Source of the DNA: Leptidea sinapis
Taxonomy: Eukaryota; Arthropoda; Insecta; Lepidoptera; Pieridae
Assembly: GCF_905404315.1 (NCBI RefSeq)
Contig: NC_066276.1
Coordinates: 14,774,001 to 14,838,000, forward strand
Direction: 5' to 3'
DNA length: 64,000 nucleotides
Every line of letters starts with the position of its first letter. Within the stretch, counting starts at the first letter, position 1. This document shows positions 51,160 to 61,539 of this stretch, piece after piece. Made by a program: the position numbers and the translations under genes. The notes under the pieces are model-generated. The model worked only from the letters and a program-made list of their open reading frames with translations, had not been told where the DNA came from and made no database searches.

Positions 51160-51710
51160 TGGACTCTGTTTACCCTTTTTGTTGTGGATTTCGTCGATAC
51201 GGCCGAACCTACGCAGAGAACTGTTCTAAACAGTCAGATACGTGAGTTCGTTATACGCCTTTGTAACTATTTCGATCATGAATCTCAAAATGGAGGGCCA
51301 ATTTTACCTATAACGTCAGTGGTTGAACGCGTAGCTGATGCTCTTAATATTGGACAACGAACTGTTAGACGAATAACTAAAGAAAAATATGGCGAGACTG
51401 GCACAGATGAAAATAAACTTCACACACCAAAAAAGAGAAAACGAGCAAAACCAGTCGTAGGCATCGATAGCTTTGATGCCGCTACTATTTACGGAAGGAG
51501 TATCCAACAAGAAAAAAGTAATGGAATCACTGAAGGAAGCTGGATTATTCTTCGGTGGGAAAAGTTCTTTAACGAAGATTTTGAAGACCGATGGATTTTG
51601 ATACAAACAATGTAACAAACGCAAAATATTGATGGAAAGATTTGATATCGTGATAGCAATATATAGATATTGTTTTGAAATATATTAAATAAGCATTTAT
51701 CTTTTTGTTT
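51160..51710 (+). pseudogene. N-terminal HTH part of a DDE-transposase-like protein, frameshifted
   Basis: The frame from about 51184 to 51615 lacks an ATG. It carries an HTH-like segment (V-A-D-A-L-N-I-G-Q-R-T-V-R-R-I-T-K), preceded by E-S-Q-N-G-G-P-I and followed by a basic stretch (P-K-K-R-K-R-A-K). This layout occurs at the N-terminus of insect Tc1/IS630-like DDE proteins. After a shift near the AAAAAAG at about 51513 the text continues in another frame (G-L-F-F-G-G-K-S-S-L-T-K-I-L-K), ending near 51650. The catalytic domain is absent. It may be a fossil, or an exon of a domesticated gene that was lost. Confidence 0.5.
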
Positions 51711-53867
51711 TATTAAACCTTTTTAATCAGGTACTCCTTGCAACAAAAACTAATCGATTTGTAAAAAGATGAAGCTGTAAATGTTGATTTAAAAGAGTGG
51801 CAAAGAGTTTCTTGCCACTTCTTCTCATTAAAGCTCAACCCATTACGAAGTGGCGGTAAATAAATAAAAAAAGAAAAGTTTGACATTCATAAGCGTCATT
51901 TTTTTGACCTAAGTAAAAAAGTTTTATTTGATAATATCCTGCGATTAACGAGTTACCTAAAATTAACTAAAATAATAAATTATTACCTATTCTAGACCGT
52001 ATTTAAGTGTCGTCTACTTTATAAATGCTTCTTAAAATATCTATATACATACTATCTTCTTATATTCTATTCTCCAATATTATCTATTGAACAGCCACTG
52101 CATTATTAAAAACCCTAACACAATTTGGAACACACAAAAACATTCTTCATTTAAATAAAAAAATCATTAACTTCCATCGATAAGGTAACTGTCAATTTAT
52201 ACAGAGATCAAAGCGACGCTCCATATGTAAAGCTCAGATAATAATACGCCTTAATTTAAAGCAATAGATGATATAATTCTATGTCCGTACGAAACTAGTA
52301 GCTATTTAGATGATCTAATGGTTTTTAGATGCATTCCGAGCGACGGGTGGTCAAGTTTTTATGACATGACATCTCGACCAATCGGAGGCGTTGTTTTTAA
52401 GATAAAACAATGCGGCCTTTGTTGTGGGCGTGGCCGTATTGTTCCGTACAATGGGAAGACAGAAGGCCCCTTTTGTTCATTGTGGGGACGAGTGTCAGCT
52501 ATACATGGTGTGTAGAGCCGCGCGATTGAACGAAGGAGCTCTGAAAATCGTTTTACCTAAACGTTTTCATTGGTTGGATTATGTGAAATTGTTTTTCATA
52601 TCTCAGGATGATCGGTTGTATGAAAATAAATATACTATTGTAATTTGGCCTATATAATACTTTTGAATATATTCGCAAATTCAATTGGAATTATTTCATA
52701 ACTGAAATTTTTCTTCTTTTAAAATATCATTGAGCGGAGCTCCCACCGGGTGACTCCAATTGATTTCTGTGTTAAATTGTTTCTCGGCCATTTTTAAACA
52801 ATTTGAACTCATAGTAAGCTTTCGAAAATTTCTAGGTTATTGTTAAGACAGAATTTTGAATTTTGATTTGATTCAATTATTATAATTAAAAACAAACATG
52901 ATTTACCAAATAAGGCGCTAATTCATCATGTTTAAATATGGCGCCAAATTCCAAAAGATTAATTTTGTTTTGTTTTTGTACACAGACTTAGTTTATCTCG
53001 CTTCGCTCAAATTATACGCCGCAGCGAGGCGATGCGACGAGCGACTGCGGCATCCTAGTAATACTTAGTAGGTACCTACCAAATAATTATTTTTATAATA
53101 CCTATTTCAAATTGCAAATTGAAATAAAAAGATTTTTATGGAAAATGTGAAAGTTGGATGTGAACTCACTTATTGAAGGTCAAAAACTATCACCTATTCG
53201 GTAATTAATGCCGGAAAGAAGAACGGGCGCAAAGAAACTCAGCAGACCACTTAATTTTTTTTAAGTAAAATACGATATGAATTATTTTATAGTACCTACC
53301 TAACATATATGAAAAAACAAGTATTCAGTGTTTTTTAAAGATAAATAATCCAAAGAATTTCGAAATACATTTGTTTTGAATATTTTCCGGGATCTTGTTG
53401 TAAAAGCACAGGTATACCTAAATACTTACGACGCGTCCGTTAAAAGACTTATTAACTAGACTTAGCTGAGTAGTAGGCATCATAAGTTTTTGTTTGTTCC
53501 TGGTGTTAACATTAAGGTATGACAGTTTCTAGAAAATTCACTTACGTACACACATACCTAGCATTATGAAGAATAATATTATATTGAGAAGCAACAGTTA
53601 AAACGCATATTTTTTTTATTTTTCTCCTAATGATTCTATGTAAATATACATATCCTTTGAATTTTAATCTTAATTCATTAATTTACTTAAATTTACTTAG
53701 CAATAACATAAATTCAAATTAATTCAGTATGGATGGTCTTCTCAAGCAGCCACCTCAATTCCTAGATATGTATTCGTACAAAGCTAGAAATATAAGTATA
53801 TACCTACCAAATATTTTTTTTCAAAAACCTGTCTCTTCCTTTCAAGAGCACGAGATTCGCTGATACT
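51711..53867. other. no gene recognised over about 2.1 kb
   Basis: AT-rich. GTGGCAAAGAGTTTCTTGCC at about 51798-51817 is a hairpin from an interspersed repeat. A weaker relative of repeat F text (GAAACTCAGCAGACC) is near 53240. A GC-richer patch near 52990-53060 shows no coding frame. Confidence 0.4.
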
Positions 53868-54125
53868 TTAAAAGGCATTTATTTTCTCAAAATTGATTCC
53901 CTTAGAATTCTTTATTGATGTCATTTCTAATATACTAGATACTACTACCGCTTGGGAAACAAATAGCGCTCTGAGAGAGAAGAAGTGACGCAAGAAACTC
54001 TCCCAGCATTCTTTTTTTGCGCTCTCTCAGTTCAGTGGCTGGGACTTTATTATAAAAGGTGTATATATTTACCCTTAAAGCTATTATGTATCTTATGAAG
54101 CCTACTACAATTAGTTACAACCATT
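53868..54125 (+). repeat. repeat F, copy 2 (internally deleted)
   Basis: Same termini as 40366-40790, including AGAATTCTTTATTGATGTC, GAGAAGAAGTGACGCAAG and AAAGCTATTATGTATCTTAT. It lacks about 150 bp of the middle. Confidence 0.75.
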
Positions 54126-54349
54126 CCCTTATTTCTAGTGTTATAATAATGAAAATCACTATTAAGAGCAAAAAGGTGACGATTTTTGTGAACGTATATT
54201 AAATTTTCATAAACGTACTAACAATAAACAGTCATAATATTTATTTCTTTAAATTTTTCTTTGAGAGACACGTTTAAGTTTATTACCTACTTACCTACCT
54301 ATGACTGGCGTGGGTAGTGCAATAGGTAAAACTGTTGACTGTCACTTTT

Positions 54350-54665
54350 TTTTATCGGAAAGGGGGACAAACGAGGGTGCAGCTGTCACCTGGTGTTAAA
54401 TAATCACTGCCGGCCACATTCTCTTGCAACACCAGAGGAATCACAGGAGCGATGCCGACTTTACGCGCTTTTTTGAAGGTACCTACCCATGTCGCATCGT
54501 TCCGGAAACACCGCACAAATAAGCTCATTCCACAGCTTTGTAGTACGTGGCAGAAAGCAACTTGAAAACCGCGCTGTGGAGGACCGCCACACATCCAGAT
54601 GGTGGGGATGATATCCTAACTTGTGGCGTGTCATAATGTGTGTAATGTGGACTCCGGACACGCCG
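54350..54665 (-). repeat. repeat B: 3' end of a LINE
   Basis: Minus-strand copy closely matching 8060-8360 but reaching further into the ORF2 tail (G-Y-H-P-H-H-L-D-V-W-R-S-S-T, F-L-P-R-T-T-K-L-W-N-E-L). It is frameshifted and cut before the RT core. Confidence 0.75.
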
Positions 54666-54734
54666 CACTGCACTAATTAACTAATTATTATTAACTAATT
54701 ATTTTGATATATTTTACTTAAGATGGACTTCCAA

Positions 54735-54812
54735 CATTAAATTACATTACGCGACCCTTTGAAACCGAAACCAAACAGTGAAAATGCACCACTGTCTTGT
54801 GACAGAAATATA
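54735..54812 (-). repeat. SINE-like repeat A fragment, diverged
   Basis: GACCCTTTGAAACCGAAACC, then CACCACTGTCTTGTGACAG, in family order. Confidence 0.4.
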
Positions 54813-54819
54813 ATATATC

Positions 54820-55204
54820 ATATTATAAATGTGAATGTAAGTTTGTTGGTTACGCTTATACGCCGTAGCTACTGAATTGATTTTGATGAAATTTGGTAGG
54901 TATAGCCATAGACTTTAGCTTGGGAAATAACATAGGCTACATTTTATCCCAGAAAAATCAATGATTCCCGTGGCATTTGTGAATATCTGAAATTTACATA
55001 GATGAGCTATAACTGTACTAATCGCAGGTTTAGTTTGTCATAGCAATCTTCCTCGAAATAAGATTCATATAATATGTTGGGAACGGGAGCGAAAACGGGA
55101 ACCGGAACTGGAATAGGACATGAAATAATCTTCAATTCCAAACTTGCTTATTATTTTTAAGAACCCTTTATCTACGCGGACGAAGTCGCGGGCATCAGCT
55201 AGTA
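54820..55204 (-). repeat. interspersed repeat D (RTE-like), copy 2
   Basis: Reverse copy with GATTTTGATGAAATTTGG and AAATAACATAGGCTACATTT, ending GACGAAGTCGCGGGCATCAG. A typical insect RTE 3' region (from memory). Confidence 0.75.
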
Positions 55205-55511
55205 CACTTATATACCTAGGTTATGTTATATAAAATTGTAAAACGTAGGTGATACGATGAAGTAGTTATCACACAGTGAAAGGCATGTGTGTGCATTGTA
55301 CAGAGCGTAGAGTAGAGGACTCGACGAGACAATGGTATCGATCGAAGCGCTCCGACCGGATCGGGAAATTTTATTATATTATCTGTGTGAGGAATAGGAT
55401 TAGGTCATTGATACGTGAAAGTATGGATCTGACAACGCTTACTTGATTTCATTTCTTTCGCACATCTTTCGGTGTAGGTTATTCATATCTAGATTTACAT
55501 TACCGGTTGAT
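55205..55511. other. no gene recognised
   Basis: Moderately GC-rich (CGATCGAAGCGCTCCGACCG near 55340), without coding pattern. Confidence 0.45.
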
Positions 55512-55800
55512 AAGGTTCCAGACGAGCTGGACGTTCAGCTGATGGTAATTGATACTCCCTGCCTATTACAATGCAGTGCGGCTTAGTATTCTTGTAATAC
55601 CCAGAAATTCTGAGCGGCACTGCAACTGCTCTCGTCACCTTGAGACATAAGATGTTAAGTCTCATTTGCCCAGTAATTTCACCAGCTACGGCGCCCTTCA
55701 TACCGAAACACAGCTGTAAGCATTGCTGTGTCACGGCACAAATAGGCACCGTTGTGGTACCCATAATCTAGCCGACATCCTGTGCAAAGGATTCCACTGG
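55512..55800 (-). repeat. SINE-like repeat A, copy 11
   Basis: Reverse copy with both hairpin blocks (GAGCGGCACTGCAACTG) and CAGTAATTTCACCAGC. The family 5' end is degraded. Confidence 0.75.
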
Positions 55801-55959
55801 AACCAGATTCAAAATCAAACTTTAGGTTTTCTACGATCACTCTTCATCTTGAGCCCTACACTCGGTTTTATGGTATATATTTGTTTTTGACAAATCAAAT
55901 GATTTAGTATCTTGTTTGAATAAAATACTTTTTTTTAGTATTGAAACACTTTGTTTTTG

Positions 55960-56196
55960 TTACTTTGCGGTTTTTTCCACGTACTGCAAAGCTCAGGAAT
56001 GAGCTTCGTTGTGCGGTGTTTCCGGGACGATACGACAAAGGTACCTTCAAAAGAAGCGCGTACACCTTCCTATAAGGCCGGCAACACTCTTGTGTGATTC
56101 CTCTGGTGCTGCAAGAGATAGTGGGCGGCGATTATCACTTAACACCAGGTGAATCTTACGGTCGTTTGGTCTCCTTTTCCATAAAAAAAATTTGAT
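55960..56196 (+). repeat. repeat B: 3' end of a LINE
   Basis: Plus copy from AGGAATGAGCTTCGTTGTGC through CTATAAGGCCGGCAACACTC to TCCTTTTCCATAAAAAAAA. Confidence 0.75.
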
Positions 56197-57309
56197 ATTA
56201 TGTATTAGTACAAATAGTCGCCTAGTAAACATGCAAGGAACAACTTGAAAGCATGCGAATCATTGTATAATTTTTCCGCCAATAGTATTTTGTCAATTCT
56301 TATTTAAAAGTTTAAGTAAAAAATCAAACTATTTACTTATTGTTATTTTAAAAACTTAGTAAACAAATATAGTAACTTTATGAAACTTTTTATATCAACC
56401 AAGTGATTCTTTTCCCAATAGTATCAAAGTCAAACTCAAATAAACTTTATTCAAATAGGCTTAAACTAAGCGCTTTTATCGACGTATCGTCACTACAAAT
56501 ATTTCTTTTAAATTATGTACTGAATTTACCATATTATTATGTTCGTATTTTTTTTTGTACATATTGAATTAATTCATATTGAATTATATAATATAAACAT
56601 AGACTTAGTAATATCACAGAGTAGAAATGGATACTGAAGTATTGTAATATCAACTCGAACAATCCACGGGGATGTAGAAAGCTTCGCGTCAGACACAAGC
56701 GCACTTATCAGATTCTCAAAAGTCAATTTATTTAGAAATCAACATGGAGTATTGAGAGCTGAGTCTCAACAAGAAAACTAGAACAAACCAATTAATTAAA
56801 AAGCAAATCGAGGAACGCTCAAGCGGGTTGGTTTAATTATTGGGTAACAGAGCTGGCTATGACGCGGTTCCGTACAATAAAACTTCGAAGCATTGTATTA
56901 TTGCGATCTACTTCTACTTAATTGGCTCTATTTGAAGTCTGGCTAGCGAAACTTTTTGGTATCATACTGTCGAGGTTTGTTTCGTAGGAAAATGATTGGA
57001 ATGCTGGAAAAGCTTTTTGAAGGGCCGGTTGGGATGATAACAATATAAACTCCAGCAACGTACATTGGGCATAAATGTAAATAGGAAAATTCGACTGTAT
57101 AGTTGTACGAGTATATAGTCTGACTATAGAGTTGTCAGACTGTATAGTTATATGTGTAGATGCGAATATTTTGTTAAACGGCCCATTCTTCTCAGGTCTG
57201 ACTGAGGCAGTCAATTTTGAATGGTTGGTAGTTTTTGACGTTCAATAACTGATTTTGAATCCTATTTTGAATAAAAATATTTGAATTTGAATTTATCTCT
57301 GTACATATT
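56197..57309. other. no gene; one short repeat
   Basis: 56424-56470 (CAAACTCAAATAAACTTTAT) is a 3' tail seen in moth and butterfly repeats (from memory). Minus frames at 56918-57377 lack family resemblance. Confidence 0.4.
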
Positions 57310-57410
57310 TGTAAGTTATTTAGTGCAAGGCAGGATGAAATACAAAAGTTACAATAGCGTATAAATGAGTATAACAATATTCATTAACAATAAATTTAGT
57401 AACATCACTA
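57310..57410. repeat. about 100-bp repeat shared with 8361-8462 (inverted)
   Basis: See 8361-8462. The match covers the whole stretch with scattered differences. Confidence 0.6.
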
Positions 57411-57574
57411 TTCTTTTTAAATTGGCTAATATGAGCGTATTATTCGAAACACATGTGTGTGGAAAAAATGTGGGAAATTTATGTTATGTTTTTTTTGTAT
57501 AATAGGGTCGTGTTTTTGGTTTTCAATTGCAGAACTAAACATATATTTTTTTGCGACTTAGGCGATAGGCTTAG

Positions 57575-57736
57575 ATTAACGACGAATACTACGCCCAAGT
57601 GGGCGTACTCGAGCTAGTCTCGAACATTGTGTGAGGTTAATGTGCCATATGTTCTTCTTAACCTTTGCTAATAATTGAAACCAAAATGCCGGCCGGGTTG
57701 CGTAGTAAAAATGATACTGCAAGAAATAAGAAAGAC
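57575..57736 (+). repeat. repeat G, copy 2, cut at the Polinton boundary
   Basis: Collinear with 44530-44700 up to AAGAAATAAGAAAGAC. There the match stops abruptly at 57736/57737, and the 30-bp tandem repeat begins. The other copy continues without a break. Confidence 0.6.
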
Positions 57737-57796
57737 AGTAGTAGGGATTCGCCGGTTCTGGCTCACAGTAGTAGGGATTCGCCGGTTCTGGCTCCT
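57737..57796. repeat. 30-bp tandem repeat at the probable Polinton tip
   Basis: AGTAGTAGGGATTCGCCGG begins units at 57737 and 57767, an exact 30-bp period that decays at the end of unit 2. It starts with AG, as Polinton termini do. Confidence 0.75.
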
Positions 57797-58090
57797 TGAT
57801 TCTGGCTCACTTGCTCGTGATGCCTACTAAAAAAAAAAAAAAAGAAGTTTGGTGTCAAACTGGTGGTTTTGATGTATTTCCGAGCGATTGCGCTGATCCG
57901 TTTTTCGATATCTCTTATAGTTTCAAAGTTAGCATTTTAAATTAAACAGATCCATAATCATTAATAATCACTGGTCATTTAGCTAATGATTGGTGAGCGA
58001 CTCAATGTCTAAATTTCCATGAACATGATACAGGTAATTTACTAATTACCTCTATCACATTTGTTACTACGATTAAAAAGACTGTATTTA
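57797..58090. other. Polinton left non-coding end
   Basis: Contains an A15 run (about 57829-57843) and AT-rich sequence. It probably lies within or next to the terminal inverted repeat, which would need the right end for comparison. Confidence 0.4.
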
Positions 58091-58537
58091 TTATTTATTT
58101 TTAAAACATGATTTAAATAAAGTATATAATAAAACATCATTGCAGATTGTATCATTTTCAAAATATTTGATGAAATCATTCAAACTCTTCTTATTAAACT
58201 TAAAGTATAGATACATTATGCAGTACTCGCCACACACTGCGGTATATTCATTCTGTACTCTTGCAGTATTGTTGTTATACATTCTGCAATTCCTTTGTAA
58301 AAACATCAGCTGGAATCCCTGAGGTGGACGACCATATGAATCGAAGTATTGTCCAATACCCTGCTCATCAATGTGTATTGCAACCCAGTGAGTGCCTGGC
58401 TTATTATCACTATCTAAATTGCTGACAATATAACAGGGCGTTACAACATATATCGGCAATCGGTTTGCCGCGTAAACATTATTTTTAATACTGGGATCGA
58501 TTTTGTTCAAATAATTCTGTATCTCGATTGTATTCAT
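58091..58537 (-). CDS. Polinton adenain-type cysteine protease (PRO)
   Basis: 148 residues, about the size of Polinton PRO proteins, with ATG at 58535-58537. It shows the C5 (adenovirus protease-like) triad pattern: His50 in G-T-H-W-V-A-I-H, Asp66 in Q-Y-F-D-S-Y-G-R, and the nucleophile in V-C-G-E-Y-C-I-M-Y-L (Cys102, with Cys106 as second cysteine). In adenoviruses this enzyme matures capsid proteins; in Polintons it is taken to do the same, and the capsid-like genes next door fit. It is the last gene of the cluster, separated from the major capsid gene by 463 bp, so it may have its own promoter. No break is seen. Confidence 0.88.
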   Translation of the reverse strand: MNTIEIQNYLNKIDPSIKNNVYAANRLPIYVVTPCYIVSNLDSDNKPGTHWVAIHIDEQGIGQYFDSYGRPPQGFQLMFLQRNCRMYNNNTARVQNEYTAVCGEYCIMYLYFKFNKKSLNDFIKYFENDTICNDVLLYTLFKSCFKNK

Positions 58538-59000
58538 ATTAGTTGAGAACAGGGTCTTGTCAGTTGCGAGGATTGAATAGTTATGAGGATCATAATAACA
58601 TAAGCACTCAATAAATAAGGCTTTAATGTATCTTATTCATGTATTTAAAACTTATATGGTTACAATAAAACAAAATATCATTACAAGCGATTCAAATATA
58701 AATCTATGAACATTTGATGAAATTATATTTTCATCAATTTTATTATAATATAAAAGCTGATTGAAAACGAACTTTGTACCTACATACTTACGTAGTCATT
58801 AGTACAATCTGGAAATGTTGACTCCATTAAACTATCAATAATTGAACTTATCATTTAAGTGCCATTATGTTTCACCATAATAAAACAAAATATCATTTTA
58901 TATACATATTTTTATTATATAAATTTATAAGGTAATCTAGTATTTAATCAACATAAAAATACACAAGGATACAAACGATTCAAACATTAATTATTATATT
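58538..59000. other. intergenic region with a partial duplication of the capsid gene's 3' end
   Basis: Collinear blocks are shared with the end of the major capsid gene and its downstream flank: an 18-bp match at 58665-58682 and 58880-58897 (ATAAAACAAAATATCATT), CGATTCAAA further on, and AGCTGATTGAAAACGAACTT (58755-58774) against 59097-59116 with one mismatch. The duplicated copy is non-coding. Confidence 0.6.
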
Positions 59001-60314
59001 CTAACTGCTGTAATCTACAGAAATATTACGATTTTTATCAATTTCAATAACATTATCGAATTCCGCATAAACAATACAGTTAATTGTTTGTGTAAGAGCT
59101 GATTCAAAACGAACTTCTAATCTTACACTACCATGTTTTATAAGATTCCAATGACTTGAAGAATTTGCTGATAAATCGGGTGTTAAGTCGAAGGCTAGCA
59201 AGCAAAACCCTTTGGCATATTGCTCTCTTGATACTCCATTGCCTTCATTTAGGAAATGTATACCTGTTCCTGAGAATAACGTATGATAGACCGTAGTAAA
59301 AATATTACTGTCAAACGATGGCTGTAATGCTTTTGAAGGTATCTGTTGTCCATCTATGTATAAACAAAATGTATTAATATCATAATTTTCGAAATTGAAT
59401 GGGTTTTTTGTGAGACTACCATTAAAGGATGCATTATTCACAAAACCGACTATACACCTTTTGGGTATTTGACCAAGGAATATGTTATCAAGGGTTTTCC
59501 CCTGAATGCCTGATGGTATAGTTAAAACTTTGACTTCTGCTCGCGTGATTGGATATTTTGCTGTGGTAGATGATAAAACTTTTTGATGTGCAAGTAACAC
59601 AGTTGGGTTGATTCGTGCTCTTCGAATAATAAGAGTTGCATCTGTAATAGACACTTTAAATTTATGGTCAGTTGATGAAGCCATGAGATTGAAATTTTCT
59701 CTAGAACGAACTAACTTTACGCACATGTCAACGCCATTAATCAAAAATTTTTCTTGGTTGAATAAATCTCCATGTAAATGTCCTATCATTTCTATTTCTT
59801 TGCTTTCACTAGCCAATTCTTGTCTTTTAATAAATCCTTTATTTTGTTCATCAGTTGCATCCATTTTTCCAGCTGTATCTTCATACCATAGACCACAAGT
59901 GAGATGAGATTCTTTTGCAGCAGGTGCATAATTCAATAGAGTTTCAATATAAGCTCGATATGCATATGTATTATTCGGTGGCGATACAAGTTTTTGATTT
60001 AAATATACATCAAGTTGACTGAAAAGTGTATGTAACCAATTATTAACTGGGGCCACAACTGTCGGTACTGTCAGTTTTGTATAATCTTGATTCAAAACTT
60101 TAGCTTTTATATGGAGTAAAGTATGGGATAAATCCACATAGTCATCACCTGCCCCAGGTACTTGAAATTCTATTGGCCCATCATCAGCAAGTGATGAAAT
60201 GGGCTTATAATGAATCCATAGTCCACTTTCAATGCTAGTTTGAGTTGATGGTAATGCAAATAAATCCAATTCGGACTTAATGCATTCACAAGACTGACTA
60301 TGTAAAAATGACAT
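59001..60314 (-). CDS. Polinton major capsid-like protein
   Basis: 437 residues, uninterrupted. The N-terminal text S-L-A-D-D-G-P-I-E-F-Q-V-P-G and D-Y-V-D-L-S-H-T-L-L matches the Polinton capsid family (PY in the Polinton naming, often annotated F54H12.2-like in insects, from memory). That family is predicted to form a double jelly-roll capsomer. Further blocks are L-H-T-L-F-S-Q-L-D-V-Y-L-N and R-A-Y-I-E-T-L-L-N-Y, and near the C-terminus C-I-V-Y-A-E-F-D-N-V-I-E-I. Its start is 2 bp after the stop of the preceding small gene, consistent with coupled expression. A partial copy of its 3' end lies just downstream. Capsid function is inferred from the family; no particle evidence exists here. 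Confidence 0.85.
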   Translation of the reverse strand: MSFLHSQSCECIKSELDLFALPSTQTSIESGLWIHYKPISSLADDGPIEFQVPGAGDDYVDLSHTLLHIKAKVLNQDYTKLTVPTVVAPVNNWLHTLFSQLDVYLNQKLVSPPNNTYAYRAYIETLLNYAPAAKESHLTCGLWYEDTAGKMDATDEQNKGFIKRQELASESKEIEMIGHLHGDLFNQEKFLINGVDMCVKLVRSRENFNLMASSTDHKFKVSITDATLIIRRARINPTVLLAHQKVLSSTTAKYPITRAEVKVLTIPSGIQGKTLDNIFLGQIPKRCIVGFVNNASFNGSLTKNPFNFENYDINTFCLYIDGQQIPSKALQPSFDSNIFTTVYHTLFSGTGIHFLNEGNGVSREQYAKGFCLLAFDLTPDLSANSSSHWNLIKHGSVRLEVRFESALTQTINCIVYAEFDNVIEIDKNRNISVDYSS

Positions 60315-60316
60315 AT

Positions 60317-60775
60317 TTAATCAGTAAATATATCTTTGATTTGTTTTTGATTCAATTTTAATTTCTTAATAGCTTTCGCTTTCGCAGTCAATGATGGAAT
60401 GATCGCAGAACGACGTTTTCGTTTTGTTATATACCCAGATCCAAACATGTTGATATTATCTATTTTAGCATCAGCTTTTCGTTTCAAATTTGAGCTGACT
60501 TCTTTTAGACGAGTTTTTATTGAATCTTCCATGGGGCGTGCATTAACCATATCTGATAATATACCTACACCGGTACTTAATGCTTCTTTACCAATAGTTC
60601 GAACACCACTAGACAGTAGTGGTAAAATAGATCTAAACAGCCCCCCAAGAAAACTTCCGATTCCATGACCTCTTTGATACGGTGCTCCTTTATAAATAAC
60701 TCCGATACCCGATCCGGCCTGGTGAGTATAATAGTGTTCATATGGACATGAAATATTATCACGTTTGTCGTACAT
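60317..60775 (-). CDS. Polinton small Gly-rich virion-type protein
   Basis: 152 residues. The central Gly-rich amphipathic stretch (H-G-I-G-S-F-L-G-G-L-F-R-S-I-L-P) is followed by G-K-E-A-L-S-T-G and a Lys/Arg-rich C-terminal half (I-T-K-R-K-R-R-S). This arrangement resembles small adenovirus-type core or membrane-lytic proteins reported from Polinton-like viruses; the match is by pattern only. The start overlaps the upstream stop as TAATG. A role in the particle is inferred from its place between the two capsid-like genes. Confidence 0.65.
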   Translation of the reverse strand: MYDKRDNISCPYEHYYTHQAGSGIGVIYKGAPYQRGHGIGSFLGGLFRSILPLLSSGVRTIGKEALSTGVGILSDMVNARPMEDSIKTRLKEVSSNLKRKADAKIDNINMFGSGYITKRKRRSAIIPSLTAKAKAIKKLKLNQKQIKDIFTD

Positions 60776-61539
60776 TATAATTTTTGAAAGTGGAGTTTAA
60801 TGCACACTGTTCCAAATTGGAATGGTATCTTTTGACCGGTGCTTGTTCTTATATCTATTTCAATTGTATCAAATTCTCTACGCATCACAGGTAGGTAATG
60901 GGGAGGAGAGAAAACGTGCATTTTGTACGCTCCATATATGTATTTTGAGGGATCCAATGGTATTATTCGTAAAAGGGGTGTCATAACATCTCCAACGATT
61001 TGAGGCTCCACTATGTCACAATAAACAAATAATTGAGAGGGTAAACCCAAATGCAAATTAGCTGGACACTTTCCAAAATTTTTTTCAACGAGATTCCTGT
61101 TTGGTTCGAACCCTAGTTGAAGACATAATTTAGGTGATAGAGTTACAGATTTTATGGATTCATCCGTTATCGTAGCAACTACAATCCTTGAAACCTCATC
61201 GCACTTAAATTTAATTTTTTCTCGAGTGTTATTCAGTGCTATCAAAATATGATTTATGTTATCGTAATTTGTGGCTGGAATATGTGTCTTGTAATAAACA
61301 TATGACGGTTTACTTTCATTGGGTACTTGCATCAACTTTGTTATATAAATAATGTTTTCATGTTCTTGAACGGTGAACATAGTGCATGGGTACTGAAATT
61401 CTACTACTCCAACCCTCCATTCACCTTCTAGTATTGTTGGTTTTGGCAGTTTCGTAGAAAATAATGTTGTTGTATTATCAGGAAAATAATCCATAGAACT
61501 ATTGCTTAGTAAAGTTAAATAAAAACTATCTTTATTCAT
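60775..61539 (-). CDS. Polinton minor capsid (penton-like) protein
   Basis: 254 residues, open. S-F-Y-L-T-L-L-S-N-S-S-M-D-Y-F at the N-terminus, then L-E-G-E-W-R-V-G-V-V-E-F-Q-Y-P, is the signature of the Polinton minor capsid family (PX-type), predicted to be a single jelly-roll penton. The C-terminal half is beta-rich (F-D-T-I-E-I-D-I-R-T) with G-Q-K-I-P-F-Q-F-G-T. ATG overlaps the integrase stop as ATGA. With the major capsid-like protein it would form the icosahedral shell, as proposed for Polintons as virus-like elements. Confidence 0.82.
   Translation of the reverse strand: MNKDSFYLTLLSNSSMDYFPDNTTTLFSTKLPKPTILEGEWRVGVVEFQYPCTMFTVQEHENIIYITKLMQVPNESKPSYVYYKTHIPATNYDNINHILIALNNTREKIKFKCDEVSRIVVATITDESIKSVTLSPKLCLQLGFEPNRNLVEKNFGKCPANLHLGLPSQLFVYCDIVEPQIVGDVMTPLLRIIPLDPSKYIYGAYKMHVFSPPHYLPVMRREFDTIEIDIRTSTGQKIPFQFGTVCIKLHFQKL

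Noticed and set aside
52318..52657. Two overlapping plus frames with Cys residues (C-G-L-C-C-G) suggesting a toxin-like peptide
   Set aside because: No signal peptide, no splice signals, and two frames compete over the same bases; no support for a secreted Cys-rich peptide.
59608..59907. 99-codon plus-strand frame inside the capsid gene
   Set aside because: Antisense shadow of a long open minus-strand gene.
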